Assembly: GCA_023381355.1 (NCBI GenBank)
Contig: JAMCUL010000013.1
Location: forward strand, 1-64,000
Direction: 5' to 3'
Length of the DNA: 64,000 bases
Source: Thermoplasmatota archaeon
GTDB lineage: Archaea; Thermoplasmatota; Thermoplasmata; Thermoplasmatales; Thermoplasmataceae
Position 1 is the stretch's first letter; every line of letters starts with the position of its first letter. The notes beneath the pieces are model-generated. The model saw only the letters and a list, made by a program, of their open reading frames with translations, made no database searches and was not told where the DNA came from. Made by a program: the position numbers and the translations under genes. Below are positions 29,726 to 40,549 of the stretch, piece by piece.

Positions 29726-30700
29726 GTGATATGGAGTAATGAAGTACTTAACCGGTGTGCAGTTATCAGGGTAGCATCCTTATTTCCCAGAGTGATTCAT
29801 CTTTCTTCGGCCCGCTACGGATTTGACAATATATTCATGGTACTTTCCAGGGAAGATGGTAAATATATCATTTACAAGGATATTGGATATGAAATGTCAG
29901 ACACAGAAAAGCGTAATCTAAATAGTACGCTGGAGAAATGGGATAGCAATAAAGTTTCATTCTGTAACGATTCCACAATCAGGATCGTTCTTCCAGAATC
30001 CATGCAGGTGGTGCTTTCTTCATTTGATGAAATTGGTGGATCCAGGATAACTCCTGACATTCTAATACTGGATGGAGATATGTATCTTCAAGTAGAATTT
30101 GATAGTTCGGTAAATGCAAAGGTATCGAGGAATATCATGAAGTCACTTGAGTTACTGGATGACATGAATGTGTCAATCGTTTATTATGGATCACAGGAGA
30201 CAAAGTCTACGTATCTGTTCAATCTTTATAAGAAGAATAAGAATCTCAACAACGATCTGATTGTAATACGAACAAAATGGCTAATTTCCGATAAGGAGCG
30301 TGAGGAAACAAATATGGGGCTCTTCCTGAATCACGGTAAAATACTCCCAAGGTTCATCAGCAATATGGGTACTTCAGAGATTCTATTCAGGGGGACTGGC
30401 AGTGATTTCAGGGGTTCAGCCAAGAATGTGCTGGTAAACCAATCATTAAACTTGTACCATGTAACAGTAAATTCCAATTTCTTCGTTGATTTTTATAAGA
30501 ATGTGGTTCAGTATTATTACGGGGCAATCTTCTATATGCTGGAAATTACCGAGAGGGAGGTGTTTTCATTTTACATAGTGGAAAAAAACCTGTTTCCCAG
30601 GTTCATAATTGGAATAGAGAATCAGTGGAATGAGACTATAAGAAAAGAGCACAGGAATTTTATAATAAGCGTAGAAACTGTCACGTCACTTGTGAGGTGA
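29726..30700 (+). CDS. Hypothetical protein, lineage-specific
   Basis: 324 aa, no recognised catalytic motif. Confidence 0.6.
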   Translation: MIWSNEVLNRCAVIRVASLFPRVIHLSSARYGFDNIFMVLSREDGKYIIYKDIGYEMSDTEKRNLNSTLEKWDSNKVSFCNDSTIRIVLPESMQVVLSSFDEIGGSRITPDILILDGDMYLQVEFDSSVNAKVSRNIMKSLELLDDMNVSIVYYGSQETKSTYLFNLYKKNKNLNNDLIVIRTKWLISDKEREETNMGLFLNHGKILPRFISNMGTSEILFRGTGSDFRGSAKNVLVNQSLNLYHVTVNSNFFVDFYKNVVQYYYGAIFYMLEITEREVFSFYIVEKNLFPRFIIGIENQWNETIRKEHRNFIISVETVTSLVR

Positions 30701-31006
30701 ATACCGGGTCCAAAAAAATATAACCGGTGATTCCAGTATAATTCATAATTCTGGTAAGATAAGCAGAGTGACAGGTCTGCTGGTATGGACAGCAGGAAAT
30801 CAGTTAGAAATTCAATGTTACCCAAAACTAGATTCTTTCAGGGTAGAATCCATGCAAATCTCTATTCAAAGGAAAATGTTCAAGAAAAAAATGATTTGAT
30901 AACAATCATCGGTTCCATTTAAGGACAAGGATGAATGGAATTGAAGATATAACTCAATTATGGGTATCTACCCAAATATTTTATAACTCATTCATGATTT
31001 CCCTCC

Positions 31007-32404
31007 ATGGAGGCAGGAATGGATTCCAGCGCCACGAGGAAGCTTCAGTTAAGGAGTATTGTAGTATCCGGAATAGGAGTATTCTCTGATTCATACAATC
31101 TGTATGGGATTTCACTTGTATACTACCAAATCCTGGGTTTCATGGGATTATCAGAGGGTGCGCTTTCTTTTATTACAGGCTCCACATACTTTGGAGCTGC
31201 TGCCGGAGGCATATTATTTGGGCTCATCGCAGATAGGATAGGGCGGAAACCCGCATATGGCATAGACCTGCTTCTAATCTTTATCGGATCACTTGCTCAG
31301 TTCTTCGTGACTGGATTTATATGGCTGCTTTTGGCAAGGCTAGTCATGGGATTTGGAATAGGTGGTGATCTTGTGATGTCTCCGGTCATAATGGCTGAGA
31401 ACTCCGGCAAAAGGAATAGGGGTAAGCTGATGGCTACATCATTTTCCGTGATGTATCTATTTGGCGCGGTTCTTTCCGCTTTTGTCGATCAGGTTTCCTC
31501 ATTGTTTCTTGCCCCCGATATTGCCTGGCGTGTCGTCCTGGGATTCGGTGCCGTTCCTTCATTATTTGTAATATACTACCGCAGGAAGATTCCAGAGACA
31601 TACCGTTTCTCCACAAGGGTGCTCGGAAAGTCATACAAGAGTCTTAATACCCACCTGATGCCTGAGATTTCACAAGGCATGGGAAGGGATAATGTCAGTT
31701 ACTCCACAAGGTTAGTGAGGTCTCTTCCGGTAATAATAGCCGGGTCTTCCCTGTGGATCCTTTATGATGCATATTCAAGTACATTCACATTCTATGGTCC
31801 GATTACGATTGCTCAGAATCTAGGTCTTTCGCCGGTTAACTTCACATATGCTGCTGTCTTCCTCGCGGGTCTTCCCGGAACACTGCTTGCTGTATACCTG
31901 CTTGACAGGCTAGGCAGAAAGAAGATGGTGACATATGGCTACATAGGAGTCTCAGCAGCCCTGCTGATGTATTCCTTATTGCTCCTGGATCCTAGCCTGC
32001 TGGGCATAAATGGAACCACCGGTAGCGCATCAAATCTGCTGGGAACCGGGGCGGTTCTTGGCTTTACTTTCTACATGTTCAATTACTTCTTCTCTGCAAT
32101 GGGTCCAGCGACAGTTATAGGGGGGACGATGGTCGTACCTGAGCTTATCGCAACCAAGGTGAGGGCTACTGCGCAGGGGATGAATGTGTTCATCGACAGG
32201 CTCGTCTACGGTCTTGCGATTGCCTCGTTCCCTCAACTGTTATCAGCAATCGGGCTTGGAAAGGTATTTTTTCTCTATGCCAGCATAGCAATAGTGTCGA
32301 TTGTTCTTATACAGTTAACCATATCAGAGGCGAAGGGAAAGAGCCTGGAAGATCTTGCAAGGGAAGATCAGGATGTGCCTGCATGGAATGCCCAGCCAAA
32401 GTGA
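31007..32404 (+). CDS. MFS transporter (sugar/phosphate porter-like)
   Basis: 465 aa; GLIADRIGRKPAYG and LDRLGRKKMVTYG duplicated MFS signatures. Confidence 0.9.
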   Translation: MEAGMDSSATRKLQLRSIVVSGIGVFSDSYNLYGISLVYYQILGFMGLSEGALSFITGSTYFGAAAGGILFGLIADRIGRKPAYGIDLLLIFIGSLAQFFVTGFIWLLLARLVMGFGIGGDLVMSPVIMAENSGKRNRGKLMATSFSVMYLFGAVLSAFVDQVSSLFLAPDIAWRVVLGFGAVPSLFVIYYRRKIPETYRFSTRVLGKSYKSLNTHLMPEISQGMGRDNVSYSTRLVRSLPVIIAGSSLWILYDAYSSTFTFYGPITIAQNLGLSPVNFTYAAVFLAGLPGTLLAVYLLDRLGRKKMVTYGYIGVSAALLMYSLLLLDPSLLGINGTTGSASNLLGTGAVLGFTFYMFNYFFSAMGPATVIGGTMVVPELIATKVRATAQGMNVFIDRLVYGLAIASFPQLLSAIGLGKVFFLYASIAIVSIVLIQLTISEAKGKSLEDLAREDQDVPAWNAQPK

Positions 32405-32465
32405 TTCAACCGGAGAATTATGGCTAATGATCCAGCCAAGGCTGTGCATTTCGTGATAGGAACTG

Positions 32466-32996
32466 TCACAGCCTGATCCTGTCCATTATATCATCCAGCA
32501 TAACTGTCCTGTCACCGGCAGTTCGCATGTCGGATGCCAGGGAATTGCGGAAGGATGCTATTTCAACCTTCCTTCCCTTCTGCTTTACACGCTTGATAGC
32601 GTCCACATAATCGGAATCGCCTGAAACAATTACAGCTGTGTCAAATGCGCCTTCCCAGGCAAGACTGATCAGGTCAGTTGCAAGTGCAATATCTATGCCT
32701 TTTTCAATGGGTGTTTTCCTGCCATCCGCTGTTTGTATCACCTTCAGAGGCTTTATAATCACCTCGAATCCATGACTCCTCATCTTATCCTGAAACCCTT
32801 TCTGGGCATCTCCCTTTGATGTATCCTCAGATCCATAATAGTATGCCCGTATGAAATTTCTACCATTGCAGAGCTCATCTCTGAGTTTTATGTAATCTAT
32901 TCTTGTGGTTTCAGTATTTTGTATGTTGTAGTTACCCATGCTTCGAAAGACGTTGGAACCGTCAATGAAAATCATAACTCTTTCATTATTATTCAT
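32466..32996 (-). CDS. NYN domain (LabA/DUF88-type) protein
   Basis: 176 aa; MIFIDGSNVFRS, VIVSGDSDYVDAIKRVKQKGRKVEIASF. Confidence 0.88.
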   Translation of the reverse strand: MNNNERVMIFIDGSNVFRSMGNYNIQNTETTRIDYIKLRDELCNGRNFIRAYYYGSEDTSKGDAQKGFQDKMRSHGFEVIIKPLKVIQTADGRKTPIEKGIDIALATDLISLAWEGAFDTAVIVSGDSDYVDAIKRVKQKGRKVEIASFRNSLASDMRTAGDRTVMLDDIMDRIRL

Positions 32997-33152
32997 AATT
33001 TGTAGATGATAACGCCAATAAGAACTTGATGGATTTCGCCAATGATGCAGATCATCGGAATATATTGTGCCTGTGCGGATTAAACGGTCAATATATATCG
33101 CTATGCCGGCTGAAAGCGGATAGAAACATATGAAAACAAATATCGATTATGA

Positions 33153-33233
33153 CGCCGCGGGAGAGATTCGAACTCCCGATCCACAAGGGAACCAGATCTC
33201 AAGTCTGGCGCCGTACCACTGGGCCACCGCGGC
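33153..33233 (-). tRNA. tRNA-Ser (TGA)
   Basis: Acceptor GCCGCGG/CCGCGGC + G73; anticodon stem CCAGA/TCTGG with loop CT-TGA-GA; extended variable arm. Confidence 0.92.
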
Positions 33234-33245
33234 ATGAGAAAAAGA

Positions 33246-33842
33246 TTATCTTCTTAATCTTCCGTTTGCCCTTATGGAAGGCCTGCTCTTTGATGAATTC
33301 TTTCTTCCAGTCCTGAGACCCCTGCCCTTGTAACCTGCAGATGTAAGACCCCTGTATACCCTGCCTTTATTCTGTGGCTCAGATATCCATGAGATTCTGG
33401 AATCACGGTAGATTTCCGGTTTGTCCTTGTCAACAAGAATCACCTCGTAATACTTGTAAAAACCATCCTCTCCAACGTAATATGAATTGAGGACCTCCAT
33501 GTTTGGATATTTGTCAGCGACTCTTTCCTCGGCAATCCACTGGATACTCTTCTTTCTTGTCAGCTTGCTGTAGGCCATTCTCCTCGGTCTTCTTCCTCCC
33601 ATTATTTTTGGCCTGTTTGAGCCACCTCTCCGTACCCTGGATCTGACTATTACATATCCATTCTTGGCTTTGTATCCAAGTGATCTTGCCCTGTCAAGTC
33701 TGGTTGGGTGCTCGACTCTTTCGATAGCACCTCCTCTTCTCCAGTCTACCATCCTCTGCCTTTGAAATATCATTATCTCAGATTTCTTAGGTGAATTCCA
33801 GCTTTCGGATATTTTTCCGTAAAGATTTGAATGATTTACCAT
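33246..33842 (-). CDS. rpl15e: 50S ribosomal protein eL15 (L15e)
   Basis: 198 aa; [47 protein letters not shown]. Confidence 0.95.
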   Translation of the reverse strand: MVNHSNLYGKISESWNSPKKSEIMIFQRQRMVDWRRGGAIERVEHPTRLDRARSLGYKAKNGYVIVRSRVRRGGSNRPKIMGGRRPRRMAYSKLTRKKSIQWIAEERVADKYPNMEVLNSYYVGEDGFYKYYEVILVDKDKPEIYRDSRISWISEPQNKGRVYRGLTSAGYKGRGLRTGRKNSSKSRPSIRANGRLRR

Positions 33843-34010
33843 TTTGTTCTACCCTTAATCGATGTAAAAAGGAGATACAATGCTATAATAAATAATTTTA
33901 TGAATTCTTCAGAGGTATGATGAATTGCAGATTAGTGTTTTATCAAATCCGTTAATTTCATTTGCAATTTGAACTCAAATATTTTTAACAATGTTGCGAT
34001 AGGATGTGGC

Positions 34011-34274
34011 ATGAAATCCTCCCCTTACCGAAAAAGATACATTCTCTTGGAGGGAGAAAGAAACCAGCTAGACAGAGCGGTTCGAGAAATATACAGGGAA
34101 TTCAAGGCAAAGGAAAAATTCCGGAGTGAAAAATATTCAATAGTCCTTGGAGATCAATTTTCAAAGGATTACATCACATCCTACGTCAGGAGAAAGCTTG
34201 AAAATATTTCCATAATTACTGTGAGCGGGACAATAAAGAAGTGCAAAAGCAGCATGAAGTATCAGGATAAATAG
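34011..34274 (+). CDS. Probable RNase P protein component 2 (Pop5-like)
   Basis: Short basic ORF MKSSPYRKRYILLEGERNQLDRAVREIYREF...; adjacency to eL15; N-terminal KxRYI pattern of Pop5. Confidence 0.5.
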   Translation: MKSSPYRKRYILLEGERNQLDRAVREIYREFKAKEKFRSEKYSIVLGDQFSKDYITSYVRRKLENISIITVSGTIKKCKSSMKYQDK

Positions 34275-35623
34275 ATCTTCAGGTCTTCCGGCGTGACGGG
34301 ATCATATTTCTTTCTCTTCTCTGACATCATTGATTCTTTTAGGCAGTTTTCAGACATTTCGTTCAGGTAAGGCGGAATCTCTGTAACCGGGTTTTTCAAT
34401 CCCTTAGAGATCTGAATGAAGTATGGCCTCATATTTATGGCATCCATGTATGATATATGAAACGCAATCTCCATGGATCTGCAGACCCTGTCAATCGCAT
34501 TTCTCGTCTTTCTCGATCTGCTCATTGCCATTATATAGCTGGGGAATTCATATTTGGTGTAACCTCCTTTCTTGTCCACTACCGTGAACGCAGAAGCAAT
34601 AAGGTCATCCACATATATCCAGAGCCTGAAATATCTGGATCTTGATGCCATTCTTGAAAGCAGATCTGCCATGGAGACAAGTTCCTCCATATTCACAAGA
34701 GATTCCATAGTGCCGCATTCCTTTATTCCATTCGTGCTGATCCACTGGATGAGTGTGTCCTTGTCAATGTCTGCATCCCTTAACAACCTCAGATTTCCTG
34801 CTATGTCATTCCCCTTGAACATTGACCTTATCGTATCAAATATCTGGCTATGTGAATCCCTGATGCTTCCTCTTCCATAATTTCCTCCACCGGAAAGGGC
34901 ATAACTCTCAACATCGTTTATTGCACTTCTCATGTCTGGCAGATCTTCTTTCACGATCTCCTCGATAACAGACCTCTCAACTGCCAGATCATTAATCCTG
35001 CAAAGGTTCAGAAGCCTTTCTGTCATCTTTGTAACCGTGTTCTTATAATCAAGATCATTTCGTCTCCTGTACAGAACGACCTGAACAACTTCGCATCTAG
35101 ATATTATTTCCTTCGCGGTTGCTCTTCTCTGAAATTCCCAGTAATCATTCATTGTGATAACAATGGGAGATTTTGTGGACTTAAGTATGTCTATTATGGC
35201 CCTGTACCCACCAATCTCATTTCCCGGGTTATTCCGATCACCTCCTGACGAAACTCGTTCGAATATGTTGTCTGCCTCATCAATCAGAATCATTTTCAGG
35301 GCGTTCCTGCTTGATTCAGGTTCCGAAAAGGATGTAAGATCTGAATAAAGTGAATACATTCCTGCCGTCTCTTTCAGGAATGATTCATTCCTGTAGTCAG
35401 AGGAATTGACCTCAAGCATTTTCCACTTTTTATCACCTGCGATCGCATAGGCAGCTGATGTTTTTCCGCTTCCTGGATCACCCCATAGCAGGAGGCCTTT
35501 CTTGGCAGGTTCCCCGGATTCCCAGGATTTTACCCAACTAACTATTTTTTCCCTAGATTCTCTGGATAGCAAAAGGTCTGAAAGGTTGCCCGGCCTCAAT
35601 GTTTCAGTCCAGATTTCCATCAA
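34262..35623 (-). CDS. rfcL: Replication factor C large subunit
   Basis: 453 aa; WTETLRPGNLSDLL, LLLWGDPGSGKTSAAYAIA, MILIDEADNIF. Confidence 0.92.
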   Translation of the reverse strand: MMEIWTETLRPGNLSDLLLSRESREKIVSWVKSWESGEPAKKGLLLWGDPGSGKTSAAYAIAGDKKWKMLEVNSSDYRNESFLKETAGMYSLYSDLTSFSEPESSRNALKMILIDEADNIFERVSSGGDRNNPGNEIGGYRAIIDILKSTKSPIVITMNDYWEFQRRATAKEIISRCEVVQVVLYRRRNDLDYKNTVTKMTERLLNLCRINDLAVERSVIEEIVKEDLPDMRSAINDVESYALSGGGNYGRGSIRDSHSQIFDTIRSMFKGNDIAGNLRLLRDADIDKDTLIQWISTNGIKECGTMESLVNMEELVSMADLLSRMASRSRYFRLWIYVDDLIASAFTVVDKKGGYTKYEFPSYIMAMSRSRKTRNAIDRVCRSMEIAFHISYMDAINMRPYFIQISKGLKNPVTEIPPYLNEMSENCLKESMMSEKRKKYDPVTPEDLKIYLS

Positions 35624-35909
35624 TCAGGGAACGTTATTCCGATTATAAGCCTTCGCAGTTTTTATTTTCATGTTCTATCCACTTACCCGGCTCGGGTTCA
35701 TGCTGATCAAGATGATCTGGTGTTTTCAAATATGGACGATGGTAGAAGCAGTCATTTTAAACTTTGCTTTCGCTCAAGCTATACTCATGAAGAGGCAAAA
35801 ATCATGAGAGAAACTGAATATCTATTGAAGTATCTCACAAGAATAACTGAATCAACTTGAAAAACGTTCAGGAAAACCATATTAAAACAGTTCAGCATGC
35901 TGTTCAGTC

Positions 35910-36899
35910 ATGAGAAGAATCAGTTCCTACAGCCCTCTGAGGGTCAGCTTTGCTGGAGGTGGTACAGATATATCACCATTTCTGGAAATGTATGGTACGG
36001 ACGTCGTCAATACTACTATAGATCGGGGAGTATATGTCAGTTATGTTGAGGATTCTTCACCCCTTGAAATTACATCCAGGGATTTTCTGAAAACCATCGT
36101 GTTTGGAGGGGATAATGGGGCTAATTTTCAGGAAAAGATCATGGATCTATTTATCAAATCAGGCATAGAAAAGGGAAGAATCTATATTAACGGGGAGGTT
36201 CCACCGGGATCAGGGCTTGGGTCATCAAGCGCCATGGTCAATTCTATAACCAGGATAATCCAGGAGCTGAATGGGGAGTACACCGGAAGCCTGGACCTGG
36301 CGAAGAAATCATATCAAACCGAAAGGGAACACTTCAACATCACACTTGGAATACAGGATCCATTTGCAATAGCTGAAGGCGGATTCAAATACATGGAATC
36401 GGATGGAACCTCATTCGTTTTCAGGCATCTCGAGAAAAGTCACATAATGGAGAAGCTGGAGGAAGGGATGATAATCGCTTACACCGGAAGCACAAGAGAG
36501 AGTTCAGAGGTATTGAAGGATCAGGTCATTAAGTCAAGAAGGGGGGAGAAGGATGTTCTCGAAAATCTACGACACCTCAAGCAGATAGCAAGAGAAATAG
36601 TAACATCCACAGAAGAGTCTGACTGGGGTAGATTTTGTGAAAAAATCAATGAAGGCTGGAAAATCAAAAAATCCCTCGGGAAGAACGTTTCCGGCGAAAA
36701 AGTTGATAATATAATAAAGATGGCACTGGAAAATGGTGCAAAAGCGGCAAGACTCCTTGGCGGGGGAATGCAGGGTTTTGTCCTGATTCTTGCCGAAAGG
36801 GAGGATATCTGGAAAATCCAGAACCAGATGAAGAAACTTTCAGGATTCGTGATGAGGGTTTCTCCATCCACTACCGGTACCCATCTTTTTTCATTCTAA
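35910..36899 (+). CDS. GHMP-family sugar kinase (heptose-7-phosphate-kinase-like)
   Basis: 329 aa; SPLRVSFAGGGTDISPF and EVPPGSGLGSSSAMVNS. Confidence 0.88.
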   Translation: MRRISSYSPLRVSFAGGGTDISPFLEMYGTDVVNTTIDRGVYVSYVEDSSPLEITSRDFLKTIVFGGDNGANFQEKIMDLFIKSGIEKGRIYINGEVPPGSGLGSSSAMVNSITRIIQELNGEYTGSLDLAKKSYQTEREHFNITLGIQDPFAIAEGGFKYMESDGTSFVFRHLEKSHIMEKLEEGMIIAYTGSTRESSEVLKDQVIKSRRGEKDVLENLRHLKQIAREIVTSTEESDWGRFCEKINEGWKIKKSLGKNVSGEKVDNIIKMALENGAKAARLLGGGMQGFVLILAEREDIWKIQNQMKKLSGFVMRVSPSTTGTHLFSF

Positions 36900-37352
36900 A
36901 ATCTCAGGTCTTTCCTGAATCAAGCTGTTGAGGATCCTGTACGTTAACCCCCATACAATGTCCCCATCGAACACATAGAAGTTTCCCTTTATATCATCGT
37001 ACCTGCTAGATCCATTTTTCAATTCATACCATTTCCCATAATTCATCTCATCGTTAGGCCTTATAGGAAACATTTCATTCAGCTTAAATACAAACGGTTT
37101 TACATTAACTTCAGGGAATCTGACAGGATGGAATATCTGCATCTCAAGATAAGGCACGAGTTCATTCCTATTTATCCCTGTTTCCTCCTCAAATTCACGC
37201 CTCGCAGCATCAATGAAGTCTTCACCACTTTTCAGGAACCCCCCCGGGAAACTCATGTCTCCTGACCAGGGATCATCCTCCCTGTTCCGCCGCCTCATGA
37301 GTATCACATTTCCGTGAAATAGGGGGACCGCCACCGATGCGTAATGCCTCAT
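36891..37352 (-). CDS. NUDIX hydrolase
   Basis: 153 aa; GGFLKSGEDFIDAARREFEEETGI Nudix box. Confidence 0.92.
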   Translation of the reverse strand: MRHYASVAVPLFHGNVILMRRRNREDDPWSGDMSFPGGFLKSGEDFIDAARREFEEETGINRNELVPYLEMQIFHPVRFPEVNVKPFVFKLNEMFPIRPNDEMNYGKWYELKNGSSRYDDIKGNFYVFDGDIVWGLTYRILNSLIQERPEILE

Positions 37353-37633
37353 AGGAGGTCAATAATTTCTCTTACCTTCCTGCCTTTCTCAAGCCCGAGG
37401 CTTCTTCCCTTCGTCGTGTTTTCCTCGATAGTTGCATCCAGCATGGTTTCCAGGTCCTTGACTCCTCTTACCAGTCCTGCAGCATCTCCAAGCTTTTCGG
37501 CAGTCTGGGTATTGAGGTATCCGCACATCACATACCCCTTCCTTCCCTTGACTATGATTATGGGGGCAGTAAACATATCGATTTTGATAAAATGTACATC
37601 ATTCTTTGAGTTAATTGTTTTTTCCTCAATCAT
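37349..37633 (-). CDS. DUF1805-family protein
   Basis: 94 aa; PIIIVKGRKGYVMCGYLNTQTAEKLGDAAGLVRGVKDLETML. Confidence 0.75.
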   Translation of the reverse strand: MIEEKTINSKNDVHFIKIDMFTAPIIIVKGRKGYVMCGYLNTQTAEKLGDAAGLVRGVKDLETMLDATIEENTTKGRSLGLEKGRKVREIIDLL

Positions 37634-38002
37634 ATGTGCAATATATACTGACGATATATAAATTAAGCCAACAGGTTCTGCATTTTAAATAAAACCAGGG
37701 CAAGCTCAGGAGGGAATAAACCGGACCCGGTGATTCTTTTCACTATCCTGATATGTGAGATAATCTATGGGTTGTTTGTACTTTCATATTCTACACAATT
37801 TCCCTTAAGAAAGATCCTGATATATTATTGAATCTCCTGCATTTTCTAATCGAAATCCCACTGTATCCTTCGAAGATTATATTCCATGTGATTCCACAGC
37901 CCCTTTGATTTAAATCTGCAAGTCACATTTTACTTACATCCCGACATTCCTGACTCCCCGGTGCTCAGCATTGTAAAGTTTTTTAAGCCATATTGATTAG
38001 GG

Positions 38003-39058
38003 GTGAACATATTGACAGACTACGATTATGATGTTGTTATAGTTGGTGCTGGCACAGCAGGACTCTCGGCAGGCGTGGAACTAGAGAAGAGCGGAATCTC
38101 TTACATTATTCTGGATAAGAAACAGGAAATCGGCATGCCCGTAAGGTCAACAGGAGCAGTTTCACTGGAATGGGTCAAGAAGATCGGGATGCCCACTGAC
38201 TCAAAAATCATTTCAGCAAATATAGAAAATATGAGTTTCAGGACTGAATCTGGAAAGAGAATTGATTTGAAATTTCAAAGGACAGTAGGGCTGGTTTATG
38301 ATTTTACAAAATATGAAAAATACCTTGCTGACGAATTCGTCGGAAAAAAACTTAACATCCGATTGGGAACAAGAGTAAATGATGTAACTGGCAATCAGGT
38401 GATTACAGATTCAGGGACATATACTGGAAAATACATTATTTATGCTGCAGGCCCTCAGTCAAAATTTGGGGAAAAGCTTGGGAAGAATGACGTGCTGGTG
38501 GCATATGAGGAGATACGAAGAGTTCCGATGAGAAAGGATTTTCAAATGATTCTTTGGTTCAGTGATAGGGTTCCAGGGGGTTATCTGTGGGATTTTTCTG
38601 AATCTGAAAATTCACGGAAAATCGGCGTATGTTTTTATCCTGGATCAGGGAAACAGCCAAGGGATGTATTATACGAATTTGACAGGATCTATCCGGAATT
38701 AAAGGGAGATATCATATCTACCATGGCACACCAGATTCCACTGTCAAAACCGGTTGATAGGGTTGTACGGAATAACTACCTGTACACTGGCGATATGGTG
38801 AATGCAGTTCTGAACACAACCGCTGGAGGATTGCAGGGGGCATTCTGGACGGGTCAGCTCGCAGCAAAGAGCATAATAAATAACAATCCTGATGAATATC
38901 AACAGAACTGGGAATCATATGTTAAGCCATGGTTGATGAAGCATTACGAATTGCATCGCAAAATGAACCGTAAAGGTGAGAAGTCCATAGGAAGGCTTAT
39001 CTCTGTTGCAAGGATGATGCCAAAGTCGCTTCAAAAGAGGGTTTTTGCAGGGCTATAA
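38003..39058 (+). CDS. Geranylgeranyl reductase family FAD oxidoreductase, GTG start
   Basis: 351 aa; DVVIVGAGTAGLSAGVELEKSGISYIILDKK plus GGR-like organisation. Confidence 0.85.
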   Translation: MNILTDYDYDVVIVGAGTAGLSAGVELEKSGISYIILDKKQEIGMPVRSTGAVSLEWVKKIGMPTDSKIISANIENMSFRTESGKRIDLKFQRTVGLVYDFTKYEKYLADEFVGKKLNIRLGTRVNDVTGNQVITDSGTYTGKYIIYAAGPQSKFGEKLGKNDVLVAYEEIRRVPMRKDFQMILWFSDRVPGGYLWDFSESENSRKIGVCFYPGSGKQPRDVLYEFDRIYPELKGDIISTMAHQIPLSKPVDRVVRNNYLYTGDMVNAVLNTTAGGLQGAFWTGQLAAKSIINNNPDEYQQNWESYVKPWLMKHYELHRKMNRKGEKSIGRLISVARMMPKSLQKRVFAGL

Positions 39059-39162
39059 GACAATCATATAATGGGATTCCTTACGCTTTTCCTCAATGAT
39101 TAAAAATAATTCACAAATATGATAGATTATCATGAATATTTTATACTTATTTATGATAACAA

Positions 39163-40386
39163 ATGAATGGTGAATTAATGGTAAAAAAACTCGTGATAAT
39201 TGGTGGAGGTTTTGCCGGATTGAGGTTTCTCTATAACGTGAAGAAGCACCTGAAAGATAATTTTGAAATTACCCTGATAGACGAGAGGAAGACCAGCCTT
39301 GAAAAACCATCATTGCCTGAAGTAGCAATGGAGGGAAAGAGTGTTTCGAAGGTTCAGATTCCATTCGAAAAAATAATGAAGAGAGGAAATGCCAAGTTCG
39401 TTAATCGGTCCGTTGTTAAAATCAGCCCTGAAGATCAAAGAATAGAACTGGATAATGGAGAAAGCATTTCCTATGACTATCTCCTGATTGCTGCGGGGGC
39501 CGTGAAAGATTATAATGCAATTGAAGGTTTTAATGAATATGGCTATTCTGTTTGTGATGATGTACAGGCACCGAGGTTATGGGAAAGACTGAAGTCATTC
39601 AATGGGGGAAGGGTTGTAATAGGCTCAGCCAAAACTGAGTGGTCGAATGAGACTCAGATCCCTCTTGCCGCTCCCTGCGAAGGACCAATAGGGGAAATAA
39701 TGTTTATGGTCGATCACTTCCTCAGGGAAAATAACCTGAGGGAGAAATCATCTATCAATGTTTTCACGCCTGGAGAAATATTCTTTGAAGATGTTGGGGA
39801 ACCTGTTCACAACAATCTCAAGCCACTGATCGAGAAAAATGGAATTAGCGTGGTAACAAAGAAGGAAATCTCAAAAATAGAGGCGCAGAAGGTAAGATTC
39901 AAGGATGGAAGTGAAATGGAGAGTGATCTGTCCATAATCATTCCTCCATATAGGGGCCCAGAATTTGTGAAGGCATCAGATGTTGGAGATGAATTCGGGT
40001 TCATCTCTACAGACAATGAAATGCGTCATCTCAAGTACAGGAACATCTTTGTTGCGGGAGACGTGAACAATCTCTCCATGCCAAAGCTTGGACACATTGC
40101 AATACTGCAGGCAGATATTGCATTCACATCGCTCAGGAGCGAGATTACCGGGATCAGGGAGATCAAGCCATTTGAGCCTGAAATATTCTGCATAATGAAC
40201 AGGGGTGGTTCGGAGGCTACTTTGATTCTCTCTGATTCACTGTTTGGTGGGAAGCATGATATTACCCTGACTGGCCAGGTAGCTCACCTTATGAAGTGGG
40301 GCTTTGATTCATATTATTATTACACAAGAGGGCACATGCCTCCAGAGGCTGTCCAGACAAGAATGGAAGAGTTCATGAAAAAGTAA
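39163..40386 (+). CDS. FAD-dependent pyridine nucleotide-disulfide/SQR/NDH-2-like oxidoreductase
   Basis: 407 aa; KLVIIGGGFAGLRFLYNV; NIFVAGDVN. Confidence 0.85.
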   Translation: MNGELMVKKLVIIGGGFAGLRFLYNVKKHLKDNFEITLIDERKTSLEKPSLPEVAMEGKSVSKVQIPFEKIMKRGNAKFVNRSVVKISPEDQRIELDNGESISYDYLLIAAGAVKDYNAIEGFNEYGYSVCDDVQAPRLWERLKSFNGGRVVIGSAKTEWSNETQIPLAAPCEGPIGEIMFMVDHFLRENNLREKSSINVFTPGEIFFEDVGEPVHNNLKPLIEKNGISVVTKKEISKIEAQKVRFKDGSEMESDLSIIIPPYRGPEFVKASDVGDEFGFISTDNEMRHLKYRNIFVAGDVNNLSMPKLGHIAILQADIAFTSLRSEITGIREIKPFEPEIFCIMNRGGSEATLILSDSLFGGKHDITLTGQVAHLMKWGFDSYYYYTRGHMPPEAVQTRMEEFMKK

Positions 40387-40549
40387 TTAACGGAACATGA
40401 AATTTTTCGGGCAGTCCCAAATATCCTGAATTGTCACTGGAATCCAGTGGCAATTCAATGACTGATATTTCGACGTGTGGGATTTATGGTCGCAAATTAA
40501 CACAACATTTTAGGTTACGTGCTTAAATATTGGCAATTGATTCAGGAAT

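Noticed and set aside
35732-35860. 42-aa plus-strand ORF MDDGRSSHFKLCFRSSYTHEEAKIMRETEYLLKYLTRITEST considered as a Pcc1-like KEOPS subunit
   Set aside because: Too short and does not match the Pcc1 pattern when compared by memory; no convincing start upstream.
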